This document shows positions 45,398-56,065 of a stretch of 60,000 nt of DNA, in pieces. Within the stretch, counting starts at the first letter, position 1. Every line of letters begins with the position of its first letter. The notes beneath the pieces were generated by a model that saw nothing but the letters and a program-made list of their open reading frames with translations, did not search any database and had not been told where the DNA came from. The stretch covers positions 152,853 through 212,852 of the forward strand of contig MNCI01025132.1 in the NCBI GenBank assembly GCA_015680685.1, in the 5' to 3' direction. Origin of the DNA: Gnetum montanum (lineage: Eukaryota; Streptophyta; Gnetopsida; Gnetales; Gnetaceae). The translations under genes and the position numbers were made by a program.

Positions 45398-46913
45398 AAA
45401 ACAAAGAAAAAGAAAAATAAAATAATAATGGGAATTCAAATCACACCCCTTAGACATAATAATGGGCTACAAGCACTAGTTATGGGGCTAGAAAGACATG
45501 CTACCCATGCCTGAAGACTCCCCTTTAACTAAGGACCTTCCTTCCTTCTTCTCTTTTTGGAGTGATGATTGTTCTTTGGGGTGGTTGTGGACTCATGGTG
45601 GTAGGCATGAGGGAACACATCAATGTGAGGTCATTGTTAGTGGTATGGACTTGGTCTAAGCTTTGATAAATATGTATGTTGATCATTTTAATCATGTTTT
45701 TCATAAGAACCTATTGTGGACATGGTTAAGTACCTTAAATTTTAATCTCTACAATCCCTTCTTGTCCCATTATTCACCTTACTACTGCATGTAATTACAA
45801 GCCTTTTGGTTTTGTGTAGTATAGTGCAACATCCCAATCATGGTAGTTGTGTGTTGTTTGGAAGAAAGGCATGGTCTACACTTAACTTCTTGGGTGCCCA
45901 TAGACATTTATAAAAGTGGTTATGTAAGGGCATTATGGTAGGAGTGTGCTTTAGGGAGGACCCATTTGCATAACCTTTGTTGATCATTACTTTGAACTAA
46001 CCTTCACATCTTCTAGAACGTCAATGACGGTTTCTTTGAATATATGCATGATTTTGGGACTACTTCTCATCCGTTTTATTGATTTTTCCTACTTTTTTAT
46101 TTCCATATCCATTAATATTTCTTCGCTATCTTCTGAATCAAACCTTTGGGTTTAATTATTCGAAAACTTGTGTGCTTTTAGAGTTATGCTTATTAGTCAT
46201 GGGGGCTAGAAATGTCCTTTTTCAAATTTTTCTAACATTCTATTTTTAAACATCATGGTAACTAATAGTAATTGATCAAAATAATGTGTATAGCTTGATG
46301 ATTTTAGTTACCTCATAGCCTTGGGCATAGTATGTTGTCATCACCTTATGCTTAAACGAAAACTAAGGCATCCAAAAAGGGTTAATTATTAAAGAAAATT
46401 TACCAAAACTAATGTTGAACCTTTAGTAACTACAGGTGATGCTAAAAGAAATGCATGGAAGAAGGTTTTTTGCCAAGCATAAAAATGAAGCCAAGAAGGG
46501 AACAACAGAAGATATGCCCATGGACAAATCATAGCACATACAAGATAGTATCTCAAGCATCATGTGTTTGCTAGATTCATGGGATGATGAAAAGAAATTT
46601 CAGTCCACACTTCAAGAATCTTCTACATAACTAGAGAAGCATCAACATAACAATCAAAGTTGGATGTTTGCCATCGCTAGCAACAACAAGAACAATAATC
46701 TTCAACCGATTTTTGACGACCTCTACAAATTTTGTAATCTTTAATGTCTATCTAATCTTTTTGTCCCACTCAAATAAAATTTTGTAATGTGGCACTTAGA
46801 GTCAGTTAGTAGTTAGTGTTAGTCAATAATCCCACCATTCCCAATTTTTTGTAAAGAATGCTCGAGCTTATCTTGTTAACTCAAGGATGAGTTTTTATTC
46901 AGTTGTGGGGGTA
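44661..46913 (+). other. 3' untranslated region of element 3
   Basis: It includes ATTAGTCATGGGGGAGATG (44754-44772), a U-rich stretch (44800-44960), a run of 44 A residues (45353-45396) ahead of GGGAATTCAAATCACACCCC, the GGGAGGACCCATTTGC block (about 45954-45970), a second ATTAGTCATGGGGG (46192-46205) and the polypurine tract AGTTGTGGGGGTA (46901-46913). No intact ORF. Confidence 0.65.
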
Positions 46914-47860
46914 TGATGAAGCTTTAGTTGGTTGTGTTAACACAGCTGCCTTGATGTAACCACTTCAACATAGCAACCTCGATGCAACCATCTCAACATA
47001 ACTGCTTCGAAGCAATTATGTCGACGTGACCCCATAAACATGGCCCTCATCGATGCATGCAATGACACATTGATGTGGGCCCATTAATGCAATGTCTATT
47101 TTCACCTATAAATGCACGTGCTCCTACTTTGTATTGATATTCTTTTGTCAATAGAGTAGTTGAACTCTTGCAATTTTATTCCATGGTCTTAGAGAATAGT
47201 TAGTGAGTGCCTGTAGTATGGATCTGAGTCTATTGTACGATGTCTAATTCAAGTGGCAATGTACCTAGACACATTTTATGAATGACAATAAGATCAAGAT
47301 TAATTCTTATTCACTGCAGCACTTTGACTTAGATTAAATTTATTTTCCATGCAATTTACATTCAATGTACTTAGTTAATATTTATGTCTGCATGCATATT
47401 AATGAATTGGTAGAATGAGAGATCAGTTTCGAGCGTAAACACGTATTAATTTGGTAATCCTAGCAGTGTTACTGCTTGTTTTGCCTAGTAGCATAGCACT
47501 TGGTAATTCCAGTAGTGGATACGTAGGTTTAGGATGTGTATGGCAAGTTGGGAATGAACACTTATTGCCCGTAGGCTAGTTTAGACTTTACTTTCTATTG
47601 TTAATTAGTTTAAATAATTGATTTCTTTATTATTGTTAGGAGTAGTATAAGGCTAAAACAACATCAAGAATCATATGCCTCACTTTGGACTAAACTATAT
47701 GTGACAAAGCTACCACGTGTCTAAGTGGGAAGACAGAGAATTATAATCAACGCTTAATGATCTAGATGCATAGCTAGTCCCATCAAAGGAATTCGACCGA
47801 ATCATGCATGAACACTTGTGATTCGTATGGTTGGGCATAGGGGGTACCCATCACTCATCA
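46914..47860 (+). repeat. 3' LTR of element 3
   Basis: 947 bases, TGATGAAGC to CACTCATCA, clearly the partner of 40941-41845 with many transitions. TATAAATG lies near 47107. Confidence 0.85.
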
Positions 47861-48711
47861 CATCCCCATCAATGCATCCTCGTGAATGTATCCCCGTCAA
47901 TGCAACCAGATGCATTAATGCATCATCATTGAAGTAATGCCTATATTTTCCTATAAATATGCGAGAACCCATCATGTATTTGACACCATTTGGTTAGTAG
48001 TGTAGCCAAACTCGTCCAATTTATTTATATAATCTTAGCAAATAGTCAATGAATGCCTACAGCATGGGTTTGAGTCAATTGTATGACATCTTATTCAAGT
48101 GGCATTATAACTAGACACATTCCATGAATGATAATAAGATTGAGATTGATTTATATTCATTGTAATACTTTGACTTATAATATATTCACTTTCAATGCAA
48201 TTTCTTGTTTATGTTCTTAGTTAACATTTACATTTTCATGCACATTAATCATTCAATGTAATGAGCATGACCAATTCCGAGCATAAACACATATTTGTTT
48301 GGTAATCTTAGTAGTGTTATTACTTGGTTCACCCAGTAGCATAATACTTGGTAATCCCAGCAGTGGGTACATGAGTTCAAGACATGTACGACAAGTTGGA
48401 ATAGACACTCATCGCACTTAGGATGGTTTAGGATTCATATTCTTGTCATTAATTAGATTAAATAATTAATTTTCATACTTTCATATAACTTAGCCTTGGC
48501 CACATAGCATTAATAATCATATGACTCACTTTGGACTAAACCATACATCATAAAGCTACCACTAGTCAAACTGACAAGATAGCAACCTGCGATTAATGCT
48601 TACCTATCTAGATACCACAGTAGTTCTATTCAAAAAATTCGACTGGATTGCACATGAATGCTTGTGATTCGTATGGTTGGGCATAGAGCATACTCACTAC
48701 TCATCAAGCAA

Positions 48712-49006
48712 AATATACTTACTTAATATGCAAGCTAGCCCTTTACCTCTTAGTAGTGATACAAGAGTGCAGAGTCGATCCTCCATGTTTAAGGGAAGAT
48801 TACTTCATACCTTGGAGAATCCACTTCTCATACCTAGTGGTTATTTGACACTAGCATGTGTAGGGATCTTTGGTACTTTAGCCTTACTATGAAAACCACC
48901 ATAAGGCATTCCCTTCTCTTATGTATTTGTACTCTCTTCTTAAAGACATGATAGAAATTTATGATTCCTACTTCAAGTCACAGCTCAAGAATGCATGCTT
49001 CCTACT
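48712..49006. other. Spacer between nested elements and element 4
   Basis: About 300 bases with a 71-codon ORF at 48677-48892 that starts inside the LTR and has no motif. Nothing recognisable. Confidence 0.4.
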
Positions 49007-49917
49007 TGATGAAGTGTTAGTTGGTCACCGCATCTACTAGGTCGCATATATGGGACCCCGTATACGCAGCCACGTTGACGTGGCCCCGTATACGTGGCCC
49101 CATCGACGTAGCCCATCGACGTGGCCCCGTTTACGCGGTGCCTTTTTCGGCCTATAAATAAGACGGCCTTCCGCCTCATTGAGGCATCTTTTTGTCAGTT
49201 GTAGCGAAGCTCTTGTAGTTTGTTCCCACAGGAGATAGAATATTTTCTAAGTGCCCACAGTAGGTGTAAGAAAAGTGACCGACTCTTTATTCGAGCGTTG
49301 ATGTATCTGAGCCCATTGGTGTGACGGCAATAAAGACAAACTCTTTAAGCATTCCTTGCAGCATTTGGACTTAGACATTTTATGCATTCAATAGTTTAAT
49401 ATGTTTATGCTTTGATAATTACTTAAGTTTCCGTTATTGTTATCTTAATCGCTATCGCTCATTCATAGTTCGTAAAGCCCATAAGTACGACCATCTCGAA
49501 CGCAAATCCAACACTTGGTAAACCCAGTGACGCTTAACATCTGGTAACCTAGAAGTGTTTAGGAGATGCTCAGAACATGCTCGAAAGATGGGATCAGATA
49601 CTTATGCTAGGAATATTTAGAATACAAGCTAGGATAATTATATATTGGAAAATAGTTTATTCCTTACTTTTTATACCTTAATTATCCGCCAAAAGATAAG
49701 TAAAAAGCTATAAAAATCAGTTGCCTCAATCTTACTTAACCATTGCCATTAGAACATCACAAGTAAGATTGGGAGGACAATAACCATTCTAAACCAAGGT
49801 TTTACTAGCTAGGGTCTGGTGTATGTTAAGTGCTTACAGTCTACGGAATTCGACCAAGTTGCGTGTCAATGCCCGTGATTTATATGGTTGGGCATAGCGG
49901 TACCTAGTCGCTCATCA
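49007..49917 (+). repeat. 5' LTR of element 4
   Basis: 911 bases, TGATGAAGTG to CGCTCATCA. TATA box TATAAATA at 49153-49160. Upstream (about 49050-49140) is an array of short palindromes: GTATAC twice, ACGTTGACGT, and ATCGACGT twice, each joined by GGCCCC or GCCC spacers about 10-20 bases apart. Confidence 0.85.
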
Positions 49918-49918
49918 T

Positions 49919-49936
49919 TGGCGTCGTTGTCGGGGA
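49919..49936 (+). promoter_or_regulatory. Primer binding site of element 4, tRNA-Asp type
   Basis: TGGCGTCGTTGTCGGGGA follows the LTR. It differs from the Athila/Tat consensus complementary to tRNA-Asp by two C-to-T changes. This is the closest match in the window. Confidence 0.85.
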
Positions 49937-50083
49937 CTGTTATTCTTGCATGCGTCATCTAACCTTAGTGAAATTATCATTCAAGTCGTTGGAACGAACC
50001 CAGGATAGAAACATTTACGCATGCTAGGTGGATTAAAGTAAATAGTAAGGTACATCAATTACATGGACCATCTAACGTCCAAC

Positions 50084-52440
50084 ATGTCTTCTCATAGGAG
50101 AGAGGTATCCAACCCACCGATGCCACAAGAATGTTAGGTGGTATACAAGCATCCCGATGAATATGTCCCTGATTTCACATTCACCCTACATCAGGATGAG
50201 TATCTACGATGGCAGGACATGGAGGGCAACATCGTGTTGCCACCCGACCAATCGGCTCCTTCGATGCTATATCACAATCTTAATAGACTGGGAATCTAGG
50301 ACTGTGGAGTGGAGTATGTCATGGAGGACCATGACTACCAGGACTATCGTCCCACTGAGGCTCAATGAGCACAAGACCAGTAGCAGGTGGACAGATATGA
50401 ACATCAGAAGGGGAAACAATTCAGTAACCCCTTATTCTTGCAAGGGCTGTAAGACAATGGGGATCCCATCTTTCATGATATCCATTCAACCAAACTTCCC
50501 TTGGGGAAGCAGATCCTCCAATCCATCATTCAGAACAAGCCTCTAAGTGACCAAGATCCTCAAGGAGATGGAGGGTCACATAGCAAGGCTGGGTAGGATG
50601 ATCGAGGCCACCATCAAGGTAGAGGGGGAGATCGACACCGGAGCGGTGGCGATACCTCTCCTTCTTCTCCATCCTCTCACTCTCCTATACCTTCATCCAG
50701 CTCAGGCTTTGACCATAACCAGGGTAGAAAGGAGTGAAAGGATGGTGGTAAAAAGGTTCGGAAGGAACAACGTGAGGAAACACGCGACCAATCACGCGAT
50801 GCTCATCAGCATGAAAGGAGGGGTAGCCGTAATAGTCACAGACATCATGGTCCTCAGTAGGACTATGATTCGAATGAGCCGTTGTTGGCTACTCAGAGCA
50901 TGCTCCAAATCGCCAAGGTAGTTCAAATCCCTATTAGGCACATGAAGGATAGCCAGATCAAGCGTGTTGATATGAAAAACATCCCTAGATTTGAAGGGGG
51001 ATACAACTGTGATCCGTAGACTCACCTACAGGCGTTCCATGATGCCTGCACCCTACAAAACATTGACAATGATTGGTAGAAGCTGAAGCTATTCCCTCAC
51101 ACACTCATTAAAGAAGCTGAAAGTTGGTACTGGTCCTTAGAACCAGAATCAATTAGAAGATGGAGTACGATGCTTGAAATTTTCAATGACAAGTATCAAA
51201 CGTACTCTAGAGTGGTGAATTTGAGACAGCAGATCCAAGGTTGGAAGCAAGGGAATCATGAACCCTTGGATGCCGCCATGAGCAAGTACTACTCATTGTT
51301 GCCTCAATGCCCTAGTCATGGTTACTCTCAACGAGCACAACTTCGTTACATCATTGATGGGCTTTGCGTTGAAATGCGAAAGACCCTTGGTGTATACACC
51401 CAAGGATGACTGTCGGAACTAAGGGCCCATCAACTGCAGCGTCTCATTGAACAGGTGGCCAAAGAGGAAGAGGAACTTAGAAAAAAGGAGAGTGTAAAGA
51501 ATTCAACCGGGATCCTTCCCTCAGAAAAAGGGAAGTCCATTTTTGTGACGATGAGGAGGAATCACCACTGGAAGCAGCGGTGAATCAAAAGACTTTGCCG
51601 TTGCAAAAGTTTGCATCTGAAATATCAGCAAAAGATGGATAAGATGTGGGACTCTTTGGACGAAAAGTTCCAAAGTGTGCTGAATATTGCAGAAGAGTCC
51701 AGAGAACAAGGTAATGACCACGATTGGCATAGGAAGAAGGAAGTTGAACGTGCCCAACATAAGGGTAAGGGAAAAGTTGTTGTAGCAAAGCAGGTTGTAG
51801 ACTCTGACACCAAGGAGGATGATGAATGTGGCATATGCCAATATGAACATCCTCAAGGATTTTTTCCTATGGTGTCACATCTTCAAGAGTCTGGGGTGTA
51901 TGCATTGAACCCTCTCTTGGCACAGTGACAAACACCCTGCAGGTTGCCTTATCCATAAGGAAATTCCAGACGGTTCCACCAGCAACAGTAGGGATACTAT
52001 TCGAGGGGAGCGCCATCGCAGTCATATGAATACTTCCAGCAGTGGCAACACCCACAAGCATGGGGGATGCCACCTCCAAGGCAGCAGTACCCTTACAAAC
52101 AGCCAGATTCCTATGGGTACTACGTTCAACAACCGATCTCTCCATGAGACTCTTCCAGTCATGTGTCCTTTCAAAGTCATTACCACCCCCCGGAGTATTT
52201 CCAACCTCAATCTCCATCACCCAAGGAGGAGAGCCCACACCTCTTCTATCCTCCATCACCTTCTCCTATCACTCCTCCACAACATCCCACTCAGTTTCCA
52301 CCTGCTCCACCGATGCAAGGAGAAATACCGTCACAGCCGCAGCAACGAAACGCTACAAGGGCTGTTAACTTACAACCGGCACCTCAGCTGACTGGACTGG
52401 AACCTAAGCCACGAAAACATCCTTTTTTCTAGCCCAATAA
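50084..52440 (+). pseudogene. Gag of element 4 (nearly intact, several stops)
   Basis: ATG 50084 opens MSSHRREVSNPPMP; a TAG follows at codon 18. HPDEYVPDFTFTLHQDEY is conserved with element 1. A linker at about 50590-50860 is rich in Arg, His, Asp and Ser. The capsid core (about 50890-51410) has IPRFEGGYNCDP, KLKLFPHTLIKEAESWYW and FNDKYQTYSRVVNLRQQIQGW. The C-terminal frame 51611-51928 has a coiled-coil-like stretch and a zinc knuckle CGIC-x3-HPQGFF (51827-51865), where the final Cys has become Phe. A Pro/Gln-rich spacer (52022-52432) leads to protease. Confidence 0.8.
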
Positions 52441-52465
52441 TCTGAACATACCCTCACCTCCACCT

Positions 52466-53134
52466 GTGGTGAGTGCCTCTGAACCTTCAAGCACCTCCAC
52501 TATTCCACCGCTAGAGCAGCCCTCAAGCCAACCACACTCCAACATCCAGATGGTCATGCTCACACATGCTGTGACTGACTGGATCAAAGCAGGTCATCTT
52601 CCCCAAAAATTAACTGATCTAGGAAGCCCCCTCATCTATCTTCAGGTGGTAGGGAATGAGCCCTGCAAATCTCTTCTAGACTCAGGGTCAGGGGTCAATT
52701 TGATCTCTCATGATATGTACAAGAACTGGAACCTGCCCCCGCTAAAGAAGAGCAACATTTGGCTTGAGTGAGCAGACCAGTCCATCACCGTTCCCTTAGG
52801 ATTGGTGGAGGACATTGTGACCACCATTTGTGGGTGCTCCCATCCTGCTGATTTCTTGGTCATCCATGTGGAGAACTACAAGGGGAACTTCCCAATCATC
52901 ATGGGAAGAGCCTGGCTAAGCACGATGGATGCACGACTAGGACTCCAAGATCTGTCCCTTGAAATTTCAAAGGAAAATCCTTTCAGAAAGATCGAGAAGA
53001 AGCGCATTCCATGCATCGCGTATAGTGACTCAGGGTGCAACTGTGTGCAACAGTTATTGTCCGCTAAGCGGAATCACCTGTTCAACAGTGCCTGTACGCA
53101 GCAGCCACTAACCAAGAGGGCACCCAGTGGCTAG
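52466..53134 (+). pseudogene. Aspartic protease of element 4
   Basis: Frames 52466-52771 and 52802-53134 are collinear, separated by one TGA. Landmarks: AVTDWIKAGHLPQKL, LLDSGSGVNLISHDMY with an intact D-S-G active site, WNLPPLKKSNIWLE, PLGLVEDIVTTI, FPIIMGRAWLSTMDARLG. It would cut the Gag-Pol polyprotein. Apart from the single stop the domain looks functional. Confidence 0.8.
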
Positions 53135-53386
53135 TAGCTGATCCTACTAGCAGTGCATTGTGCATGGAACCATCTGAGGGGCTTGTGCAAGCCTACGTTG
53201 AAAGCATGGACGAAATGGAAGAGGTTTATCAACAGGTCTCCATTGTTGATGACCATGATGATTGGGGGAAGCTACAATTTCCTAAGAGCTTCAAACAAGA
53301 GCCCCTGGAGCTAAAGTCTTTACTAGCTCACTTATGCATTTTTGCAAAATGGAAATGCCACCCTTGCTCTTGAATAGAAGAAGAGA

Positions 53387-54380
53387 TTGCTGAAGGTGGT
53401 AAACAAATGGGTTGCTTCATTTGCATGGTCATATCCTGAGTTAACTGGAGTTGATCCTAGGGTCTGCCAGCATCGAATCTATATTGACCCTTCCATGAGG
53501 CCACAACGACAGCCACAAAGACGATTGAATCCCAAATTGAAGCAGGTCGTAAAAGATGAAATTGAAAAATTGCTAAAGGCAAGGTTCATCTATTCTATTG
53601 CTAATAGCGAATGGGTTAGCCCACTCATTATTGTGCCAAAGAAAGGTGGCAAATGGAGGGTCTATATTGATTTCCAATTGCTTAACATGGCTACCTTCAA
53701 GGACCACTTCCCACTCCCATTTGTGGACCAGGTGTTGGATATCATCGTAGGGCATCGCTACTATGATTTCTTGGATGGTTATAGTGGCTATAACCAAATC
53801 CAAATCGCACCAGAAGACTAAGCCAAAATAACTTTCATGAGTCCTTGGTGGACTTTTGCATTCAAGAAGATGCCCTTTGGCCTATGTAATGTGCTTGCCA
53901 TGTTCCAACGCCTCGTCCTCAGCATCTTCCAACAACAGATCGGCAATGGGGTAGAAGTCTTCATGGATGACTTCTCTACCTATGGGGCCACGTTTGAGCA
54001 AGCCTTGGACCATCTTGAGCAAGTTCTGAAATGGTGTGTAGACACTAATCTGCAGCTCAATTGGCAAAAGAGCCATTTGATGGTCCAAGAAGGCATTGTG
54101 TTGGGGCATCGCATCTCACAGACAGGGATTAGCGTGGATCTTGAAAAGATCAGGGTCATCCAAGGAATCACCTGCCAACCAAGCACCGTAAAAGATGTTT
54201 GGTCATTCCTTAGCCATACTGGTTACTACCGATGATTCATTGAAAACTTCTTGAAGATCGCCAAGTCGTTGGTAGAACTTACAAAGAAGGATGCTCCGTT
54301 CATCTGGACCAAGGAATGCAAATCTGCATTCCAATTTCTTAAAAAGAAACTCGTGGAAACTCCGGTTCTATGAACACTTG
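53387..54380 (+). pseudogene. Reverse transcriptase of element 4
   Basis: The domain begins LNPKLKQVVKDEIEKLLKA, then IIVPKKGGKWRVYIDF, FLDGYSGYNQIQIAPED, FKKMPFGLCNVLAMFQR and the catalytic VFMDDFSTYG (DD at 53966-53971). Then LGHRISQTGISVDLEKIRVI and the RT connection. Stops at 53821 (CAA to TAA after APED), 54234 (CGA to TGA after YYR) and 54371 are the only clear lesions, and each looks like one C-to-T change. The FLDGYSGYNQI text is characteristic of the Athila/Tat branch of Ty3-gypsy. Confidence 0.85.
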
Positions 54381-54384
54381 ATTG

Positions 54385-54719
54385 GTCTAGACCCTTCCAC
54401 ATCATGATAGATGCATCTAATTATGCATTGGGAGCCATGCTTACATAGTGTGGTGATTAGAAATGTCCATACTATATCCACCACCACCAAAAAAGAGTTG
54501 ATGGTGGTGGTGTTCGCCTTGGACAAATTTCGGCACTATGTGCTTGGATACGAGGTGTTTGTGCATACTGACCCTAGTGCTATCTGGTTCCTGATGAACA
54601 AACCAACGGTGAGCCCCTGCATCATCCGATGGCTAGTGATTCTTCAGGACTTTGATCTCACCATGGTAGACCAAAAGGGGACCGAGAATATGGTTGTTGA
54701 CCACTTATCTCAGTTGTGA
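54385..54719 (+). pseudogene. RNase H of element 4
   Basis: MIDASNYALGAML carries the first catalytic Asp (54410-54412). After a frameshift near 54450 come TTTKKELMVVVFALDKFRHYV (Glu as second acid) and VFVHTDPSAIWFL, where the usual TDH reads TDP. It ends KGTENMVVDHLSQL. It removes the RNA strand during replication. Confidence 0.8.
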
Positions 54720-54746
54720 TGGGATGACGCAGAAGAGAAGGAGCCC

Positions 54747-56043
54747 TTATCTAACCAATTTCCAGATGAACTCCTCTTCATAGACGCAGTTGATCCACAA
54801 GTGCCCAAGGAATCCCCTTGCTTCAGCCACATCCTCACCTACCTCACTACTCAAGAGTTGCCAAAGGAGTGGAACCATCGGTAGAAACAACAGTTTCTCC
54901 ATAAGGCCAAGCGTTTCATGGAAATCAACGATCACCTTTACAAGGTGTGCACAGATGGCTTAGTTCGATCGTGTGTCCCTGATGATGATACGCTGCGCAT
55001 CCTCTAAGATGCTCATGAGGGCCATTGTGGGGGCCACTATGCTGGACGTCACATTGTCATTAAGATCCTGCTTGCAGGGTATTATTGGCCCACCATCTTC
55101 AGGGATGCACAATGGTTCGTCCACTCCTGCAAACAATGCCAGAGGGACAGTGGGATGACGGCACAGTTGGAGGAACCTCACCAATGGATCTAGCCACTGG
55201 AGCCCTCCGACATATGGGGTATGAACTTCATGGGGCCCATCACACCCTATCAAACGGAAAGGCATATATCATCATAGTTGTGGACTACTGCACAAAGTGG
55301 GCAGAAGCAGTAGCCATCGTCAACTATTCTTCCACCACCATCGCACGATTTGTCCAACAACAAATCGTTAATAGGTTTGGAGTGCCACGTGCACTCATCT
55401 ATGATAATGTTCCTCATTTCACGGGTGCCACTTTTCAAAAAATCATGCAACACTTGGGGGTCACCCACAAATTTACAACACCCTATCACCCCCAAGCCAA
55501 TGGGCAGGCCGAAGTCACCAATAAGGAGATCACCAAGATCCTTACCCGCACCATTAGCAAATATAGGAGGGATTGGAGCACCAAACTCAATGATGCCCTT
55601 TGGGCCTATCGCTCCACTTGGAAAATTCCTATAGGGTATTCTCCCTATGAGTTAGTGTATGGAAAACTACCAACACTTCCGATCCAAGTAGAACTTCGAA
55701 CACTATCCATAGCTAGTGACGTAGGCCTTGACCTACCGCTAGCACAACGTGAACGACTGATCAACTTAAGTGTGCTAGATGAGAATTGATTAGTGGCCTT
55801 GTCCTCAAATGAAATCCACAAGGCCTACAACAAAAAACGACATGATCTAGGATCTGGAAGGTCACATTTAGATGTGGAGATAAGGTGTTGTATTGGAACC
55901 CCTCACATGTATCTCAACCAACCAAGTTTCAAACACTATGGTAGGGACCTTACATTGTCTCTAAAACCTTCCCATCTGGGGCCTTGCTTATCCACAAACC
56001 TAAGGATTCCACCAGAACGCAGTTGGTCAACTGCCAACAATTG
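54747..56043 (+). pseudogene. Integrase of element 4
   Basis: The zinc-binding HHCC part is at about 55005-55145: DAHEGHCGGHYAGR, then HSCKQCQRD. The catalytic core reads WGMNFMGPIT, where the first catalytic Asp has become Asn (AAC, 55224-55226). Then come YDNVPHF with the second Asp (about 55403) and HPQANGQAEVTNKEI with the Glu (55511). A frameshift lies near 55250. The C-terminal part (GYSPYELVYGKLPTLPI onward) is open to 55789, then continues in other frames to the family end KPFHEL-like text near 56045-56065. It joins cDNA to the host chromosome. Confidence 0.8.
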
Positions 56044-56065
56044 AAACCTTTCCATGAACTCCTCT

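Larger units (their letters stand above)
40941..47860 (+). mobile_element. Element 3: Athila-like element with gag but no pol, nested in a solo LTR
   Basis: 6920 bases with perfect CATCC target-site duplications (40936-40940 and 47861-47865). Order: 5' LTR 40941-41845, primer site 41847, gag from 41976, a unique partly open segment (44362-44660), 3' untranslated region, polypurine tract (46900-46913) and 3' LTR 46914-47860. Protease, RT, RNase H and integrase are absent. LTRs, primer site and polypurine tract are recognisable, so it could have been copied by enzymes from another element. Confidence 0.85.
40742..48706 (+). mobile_element. Older solo LTR, split by element 3
   Basis: LTR sequence 40742-40940 and 47866-48706, about 1040 bases when the insertion is removed. 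It starts TGATGACAC and ends CTACTCATCA. Perfect target-site duplications AGCAA lie at 40737-40741 and 48707-48711. It has TATAAATAT near 47952 and the GTAATCCCAGCAGTG landmarks of this family. No internal region of its own remains. It must be older than element 3, which is inserted in its U3. Confidence 0.8.
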
